Source: Zizania palustris (Eukaryota > Streptophyta > Magnoliopsida > Poales > Poaceae). From it: DNA of 64,000 nt. Location of the stretch: NCBI GenBank assembly GCA_019279435.1, contig JAAALK010001127.1, positions 1 through 64,000 on the forward strand. Direction: 5' to 3'. Made by a program: the position numbers and the translations under genes. A model generated the notes under the pieces. The model saw only the letters and a program-made list of their open reading frames with translations, had not been told where the DNA came from and made no database searches. Of this stretch, positions 33,505 through 44,717 are shown one piece after another. Position 1 is the stretch's first letter. Every line of letters starts with the position of its first letter.

Positions 33505-36500
33505 TGTAACACCCCAAATTTTCAATACAATAAAAATATTATTAAATTCAATTTCTTGGAATATATATTTCTGAAAATACTTTAAATACCCTTTTATACC
33601 CAATTGAACTACAGCCTAGAGTAGATGGCCAAATTAGGAGGTGAAACTTCTTGTATATGATCCTAAGACCAAGATATATTTTTGAGAATTTTTATAAATT
33701 TTTACCAACCTTGGAAGTAGCCCTAAGATTTTAATCTATTTTCTGGAATTATTTTTAATCAGAAATGCTTAGGAACAGTATTGGGCCCTCTCCCTCCTTT
33801 CTCTCTCTCCCGGCCGGCCCAGCCCGTTACCTCGCGCGCCTTAGGCTGACAACCCAACCCCACCTGTCGGCGCTGCATTCCTCCCCTCGCGCGCGCACCC
33901 GACACCGTGGCCCCACCTGTCAGCCCTCCCGCTCGCTCGCTCGTGCCCGCTGGCCAGTGGCCCCCGCCTATCAGACCCATCGTCTACCTCGCGCCGTCGC
34001 CCCCAAATCGCGCCGGCCGACGACCCCCACCTCGGATCCGCCTCGCTGGCCCCTCCCGCATTGAATTGACGCCATTAAACAGCTCCCCACGCCCGGCCGA
34101 ACCGTTTCCCCCTTTATTTCACCGCGTCATCGCCCCCGGATTGGCGCTCGCATGCACGGCAGGAGCTCACCGGCGTTGAATTGAGCCATTACTCTCGGCC
34201 TCCCCCGATTACGCCCCCTCTGCCCCCGCCGACGACCTTATATAAAGCCCCTGGCCGTCCGCAATGCACCCCTACGCCCTATCACTGCGAGAACCAACCA
34301 GAGCGCCCCAATTCACCTTTTTACTCCCCACCACCGCCCGCTCTTCAGCCGCCGCTCACCGTCACCGGAGCCCCTCTCCGTCCACGCCGACCGCACCGTC
34401 ATGACCGCCGGGACCTCACCGACCTCGGCCACCACTCTGTCGACGATGAACCCCGCCGGATCGCCGTCGCCGCCAAGGACCCGAACGCCTCCACCGCCTC
34501 CGCTCATCGCCGGCCTAGCTCCGTCGACCTTTTCTCACCGCCGAGGTACCTTCGTGACCCCCTCATTGCCCTCCTTCCATTTTAGGCCCTAGCATCGACC
34601 GCCGTCACCCGCCGTGGCCGCTTGCCCGCTCGCCGTCATCGGAGAAGACGACCGGCATGGGTCGAGTACCCGTGCCGTGTCGGATTCACGCACGACCGTG
34701 CGATCTGGATCCGACGGTGACGATTAATTCCCGCGTGCAATTTAATCTGATCCGTTAGATCTGTGCGAAGGGGTACGTTTTAATCTCGTGCGTCCGTTAG
34801 TTTTAAAACCCCGCATCGCATCTAAGCCGTCCATCGCATACCGGTTCAAACGTTTTAATCCTGGCCATCCACGTCGACTTACGCGCCCCGCCTCGCCTGC
34901 ACGCGTTGGATCTGGATCCAACGGTCCAGATCGACCCGGTGCACGCGCACAGTGCGCGGGTTCACCGTGGGCCTGGCTCACCGTGGACCCGAGGGGTTTA
35001 AAAATTGAAAATGAATTTCAGAAATACTTTTAAACTTGTAAAATTCATATCTGGTGCATTTGAACTCTAAAAATTACCATTTCAATTTCAAAAAATTCAT
35101 AATATTATTCTCTACATGTTTATGCAATAAAACAGTAGGTTTACTTTGACTTTTCATGTTTATTCAAATAAATATTCAAATGCCTTTAGGATTAAATATA
35201 AATTCAAATGTTTAAACTTCAGAAAAATTTAGATTTATTTCCATTCTGTCAATTTACTGAAAAACCATCAAATTAACATGAACTTTTCATTTCACATTTA
35301 TTTGAGAACTTAATATGACAATAATCACATTTAAACACCCTTTTCTAAAAAGGACAACTTTTAATTCATTTAAAATTTAATTATAAAATAAACCACATAA
35401 CCTTAACCATTGAATTTATTTTATTTATAATCAAACCAACTTTAACTTATGTGCTTATAATGTAATGTTATATTGTTTGATTGAATGTTGTGTTCTTTTT
35501 ATTTTACTTTACTATATCAAAAAGACTACGACGTCGCCGAGGAGCCGGAGTACTTCCCCGAAGTCCCTCCCTCTCCTTTTGCTGAACAAGGCAAGTCACC
35601 AAACCAATCTTTTGAGCATATTGGACCCATGTTTGATTAAACTATCGCTAAAACACATAGGTTATATATGCATTAGTCAAATGAACCCTTACAATATATT
35701 TATTTAGGATCCCCCGACCTTGATGTGCAACCCAAGCCATGCTCTCTAGCCTAAACTCCTTGTCTCCATATGATAAATGTTATTAGTTAGTGTCCAATGT
35801 ATCGACACGATCGCTATAGGATAAAAATGAGTCGTAGTACATGGTTCTACTATATGATCCCCATTGTTTCTTATCTATGGAATTCTGTCGGTGTTGGAGT
35901 TGTGGTTGTGAGTGAATGCATGGTGGGTTCCGGGTGCAAGCTAGGGCATTGGTCGGTAGCACCCGGGGCACTATAAGGACCGGTCTGAGGGATCCATTGC
36001 AATACACTTACGTACTAACCACAAGTCTAGTGGGTAAGTCCTAACTAAGGTATGGGTTGTTCCAAACCGAGGCCACCATTTGGAGATGGGTCAAGTTGCA
36101 CCTGCGGGTGACTTGTACCAATGTGGCGCAAAAGGGGGTGCGACGTTAGCCGGGATGCAGCCCGGCGCGCCGGCGAAACCTAGAGCGGGTGGTTATCGCT
36201 TGGAACATTTCATGCCGAGGTTTTGGCACGAGTTCCCATGGTATGGGTCATCTCGTTTGGGATGAGTGCGTGCCTTGTGGGTACAGTAGTACATCTCTGA
36301 TCAGAGTCTTAAATCTTTTCGAAAAGCCGAGCCCGCGGTCAAGGGCGGCTTGCGTGACATCCCCCAGTTAGTTTACTTTGAATATGTATGTGCATGCTGG
36401 ATTGACATGTAAGGACTGTTGTGCGAGGAGGTAAAACGTACTCCTCGAGTTAGTTGATGTTGTTGATATTCATCTTTACTTTTCCGCATGATTAAAATGT

Positions 36501-36890
36501 GATTACACTAAATGCAATAACTGAAACTGTACTTTTCCGCAATGTTAGCCATTACCCTTCCTTGTTTATTATCCTGCATTACTACTTGCATTTGCGGTGG
36601 CTTGTTGAGTACTTTTTGTACTCATACCCGTTGGACCCCACAGAGGATGCTTACTATGAAGACGGTCTGGAGTAGCGACCCAGTCGAGAAGAAAAATGCT
36701 GAAGAAGATGTTTGTCATGCCGCTTTTTAATTGTTTTTAATACTGTTTCTACTAAAACTTTGATGTAATAAATATGGTCTGCGTACCATGGATATTGTCG
36801 TATGTACGTTGTCGCATGATGAACCTCTTGTATTATTGTCTTTCTTCTGAAATTCAATAATGTCTCGATTTGATAAATCGGGGCGCTACA
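33505..36890 (+). repeat. B 3' LTR
   Basis: Colinear with 24525-27891. It keeps the 18 bp missing from the 5' copy and otherwise differs by a modest number of substitutions, clustered around 34400-34740. It includes the TATA box at 34239-34246. No conserved ORF. Confidence 0.95.
34239..34246 (+). promoter_or_regulatory. TATA box of B 3' LTR
   Basis: TATATAAA, identical in position to the 5' LTR box. It could drive rightward read-through into A's LTR and D. Confidence 0.7.
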
Positions 36891-36895
36891 GTACT
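36891..36895. repeat. Right target-site duplication of B (gtact)
   Basis: Same as 24520-24524. Downstream, A's LTR resumes at caacaagccaccgcag, matching 4893 onward. Confidence 0.95.
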
Positions 36896-39800
36896 CAACA
36901 AGCCACCGCAGATGCAAGTAATAATACAAGATAATAACAAAGGAAGGGAAATGGCGCAAAGTGCAGAAAAGTACATTTTCCGTTATTGCATTTAACGTAG
37001 TCAAGTTTTATCATGCGGAATATCAAAACATGAAACACAAAAATATCATCTAACTCGAGGAGTACGTTTTACCTCCTCGCACAACAGTCCTTACATGCCA
37101 AACCATCATGCACATACATTTAAAAGTAATCTAACTCTGGGATGTCACACAACCCGCCCTTGACGATGGGCTCGGCTTTTCTAAAAGATTTAAGACTCTG
37201 ATCAGAGATGTACTACTGTACCCACAAGGCACGCACTCATCCCAAACACCAAGGTGTAACGAGACGACCCATACCGCGGGAACTCGTGCCAAAACCTCGG
37301 CATGAAATGCTCCAAGCGATAACAACCCTCTCTAGGTTTCGCCGGCGCACCGGGCCGCATCCCGGCTAACGTCGCACCCCCTTTTGCGCCACGTCGGTAC
37401 AAGCCACCCGCAGGTGCTGCTTAACCCATCTCCAAATGGTGGCCTCGGTTTGGAAGACTCCATACCTTAGTTAGGACTTACCCATTAGACTTGTGGTTAG
37501 AATGGAAGTGTATTGCAACGGATCCCGCAGACCGGTCCTTATAGTGCCCCGGGTGCTACCGACCAATGCCCTAGCTTGCACCCGGAACCCACCATGCATT
37601 CACTCACAACCACAACTCATCACCGACAGAATTCCAAGGATAAGAATAACGGGGATCATATAGTAGAATCATGTTGCTACGACTCATTTTTATCCTATAG
37701 CAATCGTGTCAATACATTGGACACTAGCTAATAATACTAATCATATGGTGACAAGGAGGTTAGGCGAGATAGCATGGCTTGGGTTGCACATCAAGGTCGG
37801 GGGATCCTAAATATATATATTGTAAGGGTTTCATTTCACTAATGCATGTATATCCTATGTGTTTTAGCGATAGTTTAATAAAACATGGGTTCAATGTGCT
37901 CAAAAGATTGGTTTGGTGACTTGCCTTGTTCAACAAATGGGGAGGGAGGAACTTCCGGGTAATATTTTGGCTCCTCGGCGGCGTCGTAGTCTTCCCAATA
38001 CAAATAAAGTAAAATAAAATAAATACAACACTCAATTAAACAATAAAACCACACAACAAGCACATAGGTTTAAATTGGTTTAATTTAAAGGAAATCAAGT
38101 TGTTAAGTTTCTGAAATTTATTTTATAAATAATTTAAAAGGAATTATAATGAAATGTTGTCCTTTGCAAAAAGAGTTTTAAATGTGAGAAATCTCATTTT
38201 TAAGTTTTCTAATTAATTTAAAATGAAAGGTTCAGAGAAAACTTAGTGGTTTATTATATTAACAGGAAATGAATAAATACAAACTTTACTGAAATTTAAA
38301 TAATTTAATTTGCATTTTACCCTAAGGGCATTTGAATTCCTATTTAAATAAACATGAAAAGTACAAAGTAAACATACTATTTTTATTGTATGAACATGTA
38401 GAGAATAATATTACAAATTTTCTGAAATTGGAATGGTAATTTTTGAAGTGAAAATGCGCCAGATTTGAATTTTAGAAGTTTAAAAGCATTTCTGGAATTT
38501 AATTTAAATTCAAATAGCCTCAGGTCCACGGTGACCTAGGCCCATGGTGAACCCACGCACTGTGTGCGTGGTCCGGCCCAACCTGGACCGTTGGATCCAG
38601 ATCCAACGCGCGAGGGCGAGGCGGGGGCGTAAGTTAACGTGAATGGCGGAGATTAAAAGGCTGAACCGGTACACGATGAATGGTTCAGATTAAACATGCG
38701 TTTTAAATAGAAACGAACGCACGAGATTAAAACGTAACGTTTCATTCAGATCCGATAGTGCGGATTAGATCGCGCACGTGGGGTTAGAGGCGTCGTCCGC
38801 TCGCGATCGCACGATCGTGGTTAGATCCGACACGGCACGGGTACTCAGCCCATGCCGGTCATCTTCTTCGACGACGGCGAGCGGGCCAGAGGCCACGGCG
38901 AGCGACGACGACCCTAGCTTAGCCTAGAAATAGAAAGAGGACGCCTAGGGGAACACGGGGATACCTTAGGCGAGGCGAGCGGTCGACAGAGCGCGGTCGA
39001 CGACGAGGGTAGACGATGGAGTGGTTCGGGTTCCTCGTCGGCGATGGTGCTCCGGCGGGGTTCGTCGTCAGCGGAGGGGTGGCCGAGGTTGGCGCGGTCC
39101 GTGCGGTCACAATGGTGCGGTCGGTGAGGATGGGAGAGGTCACCAGCGATGGCGAGTGGTGACCGGAGTGTGGGCGGCGGTGGTGCGCTAAAAACCGAAG
39201 TGCAAGTGCTCTGTTCGTTCTCGCAGCGAGTGAGCGTGGGAGATCAAACGCGGACGGTCAGGGGGTTTAAATAGGGCCATCGGGGGGGGGCAGAGGGGTC
39301 ACAATTGGCGGTGGCTGGGAGTAAACGCGTTTAAACGCCGGCGAGCTTGGGTTGTACTCGATTCATCGAACCTGGACGTGAATCGGTCGGATTTGAATGG
39401 GGGAAATGGTCGCCGTGGACCGGGGGTTGTAATGGCGGGCTCAATTTGAGGGGAGTGGGTCGGGAGCAACGGATTCGAGGCACATGATGGCATCGGCCGG
39501 CGAGGGGGGGATTTGGGGGTAGATCTTGCGGGGAAGACGTATCCGACAGGTGGGGGCCACTGGGCAGTGAGCGCGAGAGAGCGGGCGAGGTGACTGACGG
39601 GTGGGGTCGGGCTCAGCCGAGAGAGGTGGTCGGTTGGCGCTGATAGGTGGGGCCGGGGTGTCGGGGTGCGCGGGCGTGGAGAGAGGGTGTCACTGACGGG
39701 TGGGTCCACTGGTCACATGGCGCACGCGGGATAACGGGCTGAGCCGGCCGGGAGAGAGAGAAAAGGGGGGAGGCCCATTACTGTTTAAATGAATTTCTGA

Positions 39801-40053
39801 TTAAAAATAATTACAGAAAATCGATTAAAATAATAGGGCTACTTCCAAGGTTGATAAAAATTTGTAAAAATTCTTAAAATATATCTTGGTCTTTGGATCA
39901 TACACAAAAATTTCCAGCTCCTGGTTTGGCCATTTCATCTAGGTTTTAGTTCAAAATGGTGAAGGAGGGCATTAAAGGTATTTCCAAAATAATAAATTCC
40001 AGGAAATTAGATTAAATAATATTTTTATTGCTTTGAAAATTTGGGGTGTTACA
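36896..40053 (-). repeat. A 5' LTR, right part
   Basis: Remaining 3.16 kb of A's 5' LTR, ending ttggggtgttaca at 40053. It preserves the uninterrupted version of the C1 insertion site (about 38915-38925, ccctagcttagcctag). It also keeps about 110 bp (39877-39990) that the 3' LTR lost. No gene is supported in it. Confidence 0.92.
39266..39273 (-). promoter_or_regulatory. TATA-like box of A 5' LTR
   Basis: Minus strand TATTTAAA in ggcccTATTTAAAcccc. Transcription from here runs leftward through B in antisense before reaching A's genes. Confidence 0.6.
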
Positions 40054-40058
40054 TAGGG
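40054..40058. repeat. Right target-site copy of element A (taggg)
   Basis: Imperfect partner of aaggg at 4614-4618; it marks the end of A and the return to D. Confidence 0.6.
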
Positions 40059-40495
40059 TTTTGAGTTGATTTGTGGAGATAGTTTGAATCATCCTCACCC
40101 CTATATTTATAGGGGCTACTCTTGATGTTCCTGTCTACAACTCTAACTCTAACCTGATTAGGATTCGGTTAAAAGTAGATAAGATTTGATTAGAGATCAA
40201 AACAACCCGAAAACTATTAGCAGATCTACTACTAGGCCTACTTGAAGTGGGCCTTCGACAAGCCTACCGAAGTAGACCCGTCGGGCCAAAGTCTATCTAC
40301 GAAGCAGGCCGCCGAAGGGGCCCTTCGGGCGGAACCTATCCTGTGAAGCAGGCCTCCGAAGGGGCAGCCAAAGCCCCATTCGTATGGGCCTTCAAGACTT
40401 CAGGGCTTCGGCCTGTGCCATGAATTGCATATTTTTGGTCCAAATTACCAATTTTGACTTTTGGACAATCTTGACCATTAATGCCATTTTTTTCA
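40059..40495 (+). repeat. D LTR, right part
   Basis: Continuation of the LTR split by A. It has a TATA-like ctatatttatagggg near 40100 and duplicated gaagcaggcc.ccgaaggggc units (about 40300-40365). The end is placed near 40495 (ttttttca), before sequence leading into the gag relic. The boundaries are inferred from position only. Confidence 0.4.
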
Positions 40496-42695
40496 ATCTA
40501 TTGCGGGTGAACTCAACAACAATAACATCATCCCATCCACCATGAAGGCATTGACCGACGAGCAGAGAGCAGAGGTGCAAATGCATAGACTATTACTAGA
40601 AGTTGCGCCTCGAGTCCTTCAACACGACTCGATCTATCCCCATCCAGAGAAATCATTTGTCGAAGTCGACCCTAACAGGGGAAATCAGCTAACAGGCTGA
40701 AATCAAGATGCCATCAACAACGTGTTCCACCACACCCTCATCAATCAGTTTGAGGTATTTGTCAATACTCTACATAGGATGATCAAGAAGACCATCGATG
40801 GCACTGTAGCTCAGGAACCGGCACAAGGTCTGGTGTATTTTCCTATCAACCATCCACGTTTGTTCTAGAATCCATAGCTCACTTGGCCGGTGCCACCGCC
40901 ACAAGGCCCGATGAGGCAGGAACTACCGAATGTCTCGTTCGGTCATAAAAGAAGCACGAAGGCCCAGCCACCGACTCATGTGCCCCAGGGGATAGGGAGG
41001 CAGGACCTATCATAGAATCCGTATGGTCAAGAGAGGGGCATGATGGCACCTCATCCTGCGACCGCTCTAGAAGGGTCAATGGTGCAAGAAGTGTCTCGAG
41101 CTATGTATGGCGTCACAAGGAATGTGCTGCCTGACATCGTGCAGCCCAGGAGGGCACCTGATGGTATCCCTCTAGGGTACCACCATACCGCATATTACGG
41201 GGCGCAATCCTACACCAACGAAGAGCAATACAAGTACAATGCTACTCGGCTAGACCAGTACCTGCAGGCCACGGTGTCTGACCGGTATCCCGTGTCGAGT
41301 GAACAAGAGGAGGATTGGGTGAATCAGGTCACTAAGTGATTTGGGACCAATTTGGGCTCAAATCCAAATATCAGCCATGCATTTATTGACGACCTTATCC
41401 AAAATTGTTTGATAGTGTGCCACTACCAAACCGATACAAAGTTCCTGAGTTCACAAAATGTTTAGGGCAAGACTCGGTCTCCACGATCATACAAACAAGC
41501 CTCTTCATCGCCTAGTGTGGAGAGGTATTTGCTGATGAGGCACTCATGGTCTGATTCTTCCCACTTTCACTATTAGGATTGGCCTTTGTGTGGTTTTTGT
41601 CACTATTGGTGATCTCGATCACAGGATGGGTAGATTTGGAGAAGAAGTTTTATAAATATTTCTTCACCGGTATACATGAGATGAAGCTTACCAAGTTAAA
41701 AAGTATGACAAAAGATGGATGAGTCGGTACGGGATTATGTTTAGAAGTTCCAAGATGTGCATAGCAGATGCTATAGTTTGAGCCTCAGTGACACCCAACT
41801 GGTCGAGCTGGCCTTCTAGCGACTCCTGAATCCAAAAGAGAGACATTCTCATCGCAAGAGTTCGAGAGCCTCTCACACCTAGTACAGATGCTATTGGCTC
41901 ATGAGAATAGACAAGTATCAAAAGAAGATCGCATATGCCCAAGTATACTATTTGGATTCTAATGAGGATGGTGAATCTGATGTAGAAGTCGGGTTAGTAG
42001 AATTGACTAGGAACAAGAAGTCAATAGCATGTCCTTAGGTGAAGGCATCCGGTGAGGAGGAGAAGTACAATTTTGACATCAATAAACCTAACATGATATT
42101 TGATCTGCTGCTCAAGGAGAAATAAATCCAGCTGCCACCCGACCACGTGATACCATCCATTAATGAGCTGAAGAAGAGTAAGTACTGTAACTGGCACAAC
42201 TCTCCATCGCACCACACCAACGAATGCAATGTATTAAGGCAGTAGATTAAATTAATTGTAGAACAAGGCCGAATCAAGTTTGATGACTGATTGAAGTCGA
42301 TGAACATCAATGGACACCATTTCCCGGTCAACATGGTTCACACGCATCATCTTGATGATCGGCAAGTAGGGAGAATCATACGTACCAGCAAGGATCAAGT
42401 CACTTCATCAAATTTGATCAAAAATTATAAATGAAAGACAAGGGAAGAGCTAGATTATGAAGATGACCAGAACCACCTACGATTTAACCCCTACTAGAAT
42501 TGTGAATTCTTTAGGTTTTGCCGGAATAAAGGAATGCATCTACCACCGATGGGCAACTGGCTTGAGTGCAGTGATGACAAGGACAGAAGAAGGAGTGATT
42601 GGAGATCCCGTAGTGACAAGACAAGACCATAGGATTGGGAAATGTCAATCATCCATCAGAGGATGTCGCTGAGGGAATAGTACCCAAGAACATTC
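40496..42695 (+). pseudogene. Decayed gypsy gag (element D)
   Basis: Plus-strand relic of a grass Ty3/gypsy gag. Recognisable blocks in shifting frames are a Tyr/Gln-rich N-terminal part (41040-41339), a capsid block around 41700-41900 with ESVRDYV-like and DTQLVELAF-like sequence, and a C-terminal block around 42170-42300 reading KYCNWHNSPSHHTNECN, then EQGRIKF. The last block resembles the CKWHN..SHTTN.CNVFR motif of Tat/Retand-type gag-pol elements. A Cys-rich block (NCEFFRFC) follows near 42495. Many stops. Truncated by C2 near 42695. Confidence 0.7.
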
Positions 42696-43046
42696 TAGTT
42701 GGATCGGAAGTTTCGATTATGAGTCAAAAGTTCCGATTATTTTCTAAATTGGAAATAGCGAGCTCAAATCATAAGTTCCAATATGGTATCAGAAGTTCTG
42801 ATAATTTATTGTTCATGAAATAGAGAGCTCAAATTGGAAGTCCCGATATGTTATCGGAAGTTCCAATAATTTCTAATTAGAGATAGAGAGTTGAAACCGG
42901 AAGTTCCGATGCATATCGAGAAAAATTGTACTAATTGGAAGTTTCAATAGGAGGTATCAAAAGTTCCGATGCTACTTGGAATTGGACTCCGAGAGCCCTG
43001 ATCGGAAATTCTGATATTGGATTAGAAGTTCTGATGCGAGCATAAC

Positions 43047-43137
43047 AGATTGGTTGAAACTAATTTGTTAGTTGAAACTTATTTGTTGGTTGAAAATAAT
43101 TTGTTGGTTGAAACTGATTTGTTGGTTTCAAATTGTT
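43047..43137. repeat. 18-bp tandem array in C2 LTR
   Basis: About five imperfect units of the type ttgttggttgaaactga in a row, just upstream of the TATA box. Confidence 0.75.
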
Positions 43138-43157
43138 GGAGACCAGGGGCTCTCACC

Positions 43158-43167
43158 TATATATAAA
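43158..43167 (+). promoter_or_regulatory. TATA box of C2 LTR
   Basis: TATATATAAA in cctatatataaagagagg, about 445 bp before the LTR end. Confidence 0.7.
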
Positions 43168-43604
43168 GAGAGGAGGATGAGGTATTGGATGACAAGAAAT
43201 TGATTGCTTTCACCGAGCCAACAAAAACTCCTCTCCTCCCTTTCTTGATCTCAAAAGTTGAGATTGAGGAATCTCTCATTTCTCATGAGCGGTGCTAGAA
43301 CGCCGACGTGGGAATGATCCCATCCATGTATGTGTGGATACCGTAGAGGCGTTGCTCCAATAGCGATGCTCGTGGACTTCTCCACATGAACAACTATGCC
43401 CTTTTCATCGATTGGATCACCGGGGAATGGCTGGAGTGAGGCGAGGATCATCGAGAACACACTTCCCCGACATCTTCTTCTGCTGCACCTAGTGCGTCTT
43501 GTGCTAGAAGTTACCAATCTATTATCCCACACAAGCATGGTTCTTGGGCTTTGGGAGAAATTTTTGAAATTGCCGGCTAGCGTGGCTTCCACATTACCCA
43601 ACAG

Positions 43605-43616
43605 TGGTATGAAAGC
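43605..43616 (+). other. C2 primer binding site
   Basis: TGGTATGAAAGC, a two-mismatch version of TGGTATCAGAGC, one base after the LTR end. Confidence 0.65.
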
Positions 43617-43970
43617 CTATGTGCATAGTGTTCGATCTGGATCCCTCATGTCTGGTGATACATCGTGGAAAAACATATTAGATCTGTTTTCTATCCGCAG
43701 AAAATCAAAAGTTCCGATGTTTGTCAGATTGGAAGTTTCAATGCCATATCAGAAGTTCTGATATTGAATATAATTCAATACAGAGAGCAATTTGTTGTCA
43801 GGAGTTCCGATATGGATCGGAAGTTCCGGTGGATCAGAAGGTCTAATGGTGGATCGAAAGTTCCAATATTGGTTTTTAATCAATACAGAGAGCAATATTG
43901 TAGTCGGAAGTTCCGATTTGGAATAGGAAGTTTTGATCCAGTTCAGTAACTTTTAGATTCTTAGCCTAAC
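43617..43970 (+). other. C2 untranslated leader, left part
   Basis: No gene. It has about nine further variants of ggaagttccgat. It is interrupted by CACTA1 after ctaac and resumes at 58621. Confidence 0.6.
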
Positions 43971-43973
43971 TTT
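43971..43973. repeat. CACTA1 left target duplication (ttt)
   Basis: ttt here and at 58618-58620. A 3-bp duplication is the rule for CACTA elements. Confidence 0.8.
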
Positions 43974-44350
43974 CACTACTACAAATCGCTACTATAGCGG
44001 CGGGCAAAAACCACCTATAGTGGCGGGCATCAAGTCCGCCACTGCTCTAACGCCACTGCTATCGGGGGTTAGCAGTGGCGGTCAGAGCACCCGCCACCGC
44101 TGTATCAACAGCAGTGGCGGGCGCGTTGACCTCATCTGCCCGCCACTACTATTGATAACAGCAGTGGCGGGCAGATGAGGTCAGCTCACCCGCCACCACT
44201 ATGTCAACAGTAGTAACGGGCGCGCTGACCTCATCTGCCCGCCACTACTGTTATCAATAGCAGTGCCGGGCAGATGAGGTTAGCGCGCCCGCCACCACTG
44301 TGTCAACAGCAGTAACGGGCAAGCTATCTCATCTGCCCGCCACTGCTGTG
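43974..44350. repeat. CACTA1 left terminus and subterminal repeats
   Basis: Terminal repeat CACTACTACAAATCGC, then about a dozen copies in both orientations of agtggcgggc / gcccgccact, many paired into palindromes around gaggtca.c..g. In CACTA elements such repeats bind the TNPA-type protein. Confidence 0.9.
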
Positions 44351-44717
44351 TATAACCCATAGCACAGAATGCTGTGATCCCACAAACCAAAACACAGAAA
44401 TTATATGCTTCTCATAGCCATCCACATACACAGCAGCAAAACATCCACATATCCACATACACATCCACAACAACAACACATCAACACAACAACCATCCAT
44501 CTCATCAATTTTCAAAAATTTACAAAGTTTACATTACATGCTTCACACAGCCATCTACATACAAAGCACAACAACAACACATCTCATCAATTTACAAATT
44601 TACATTTCAACACATCAAGTCTAAAAAGTTTACATCTATCAAAATTTCAAAATTAACCATTGTTTCACAAATACATGCTCATGCGGTTTATGTTTTCTTG
44701 GAAGGCCAACTCATATA
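44351..44717 (-). other. 3' untranslated/flank of the Ulp1 gene
   Basis: CA- and A-rich low-complexity sequence (acatccaca, acaacaacacat units, partly duplicated). No coding signal. Confidence 0.5.

Larger units (their letters stand above)
24525..36890 (+). mobile_element. Ty3/gypsy chromovirus B, inserted in A's LTR
   Basis: Complete plus-strand element of 12,366 bp with LTRs of 3367 and 3386 bp, a perfect 5-bp target duplication, a tRNA-Met primer site and a polypurine tract. It carries ORF0, gag-protease-RT-RNase H, integrase and chromodomain. It is the same family as A but in the opposite direction. The LTRs differ by scattered substitutions and one 18-bp indel, so B is younger than A, whose LTRs differ more. 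Only two lesions were seen in pol: a 1-base loss near 31913 and a TAG at 32358-32360. Confidence 0.95.
4619..40053 (-). mobile_element. Ty3/gypsy chromovirus A (nested host element)
   Basis: Full-length minus-strand LTR retrotransposon whose own sequence is about 12.3 kb after removing two later insertions (C1 and B). Left LTR: 4619-6873 plus 17601-18622. Interior: 18623-24248. Right LTR: 24249-24524 plus 36896-40053. The minus-strand LTR starts TGTAACACCCC and ends in ggg.cgcCACA-type sequence (plus strand tgtgg.gccccga). Gene order is ORF0, gag, protease, reverse transcriptase, RNase H, integrase, chromodomain, which places it in the Tekay/Del-like chromoviruses. The coding region is broken in several places. 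B is a close relative of the same family. Confidence 0.9.
42696..43603 (+). repeat. C2 5' LTR (copia)
   Basis: Ends acccaaca at 43603, followed by a primer site, which fixes the right edge. The left edge near 42696 (ttggatcgg) is approximate and may be truncated. The first third carries about eleven variants of ggaagttccgat. Near 43047-43137 is an 18-bp tandem array of ttgttggttgaaa units. The TATA box is at 43158-43167. No ORF is supported. Confidence 0.65.
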
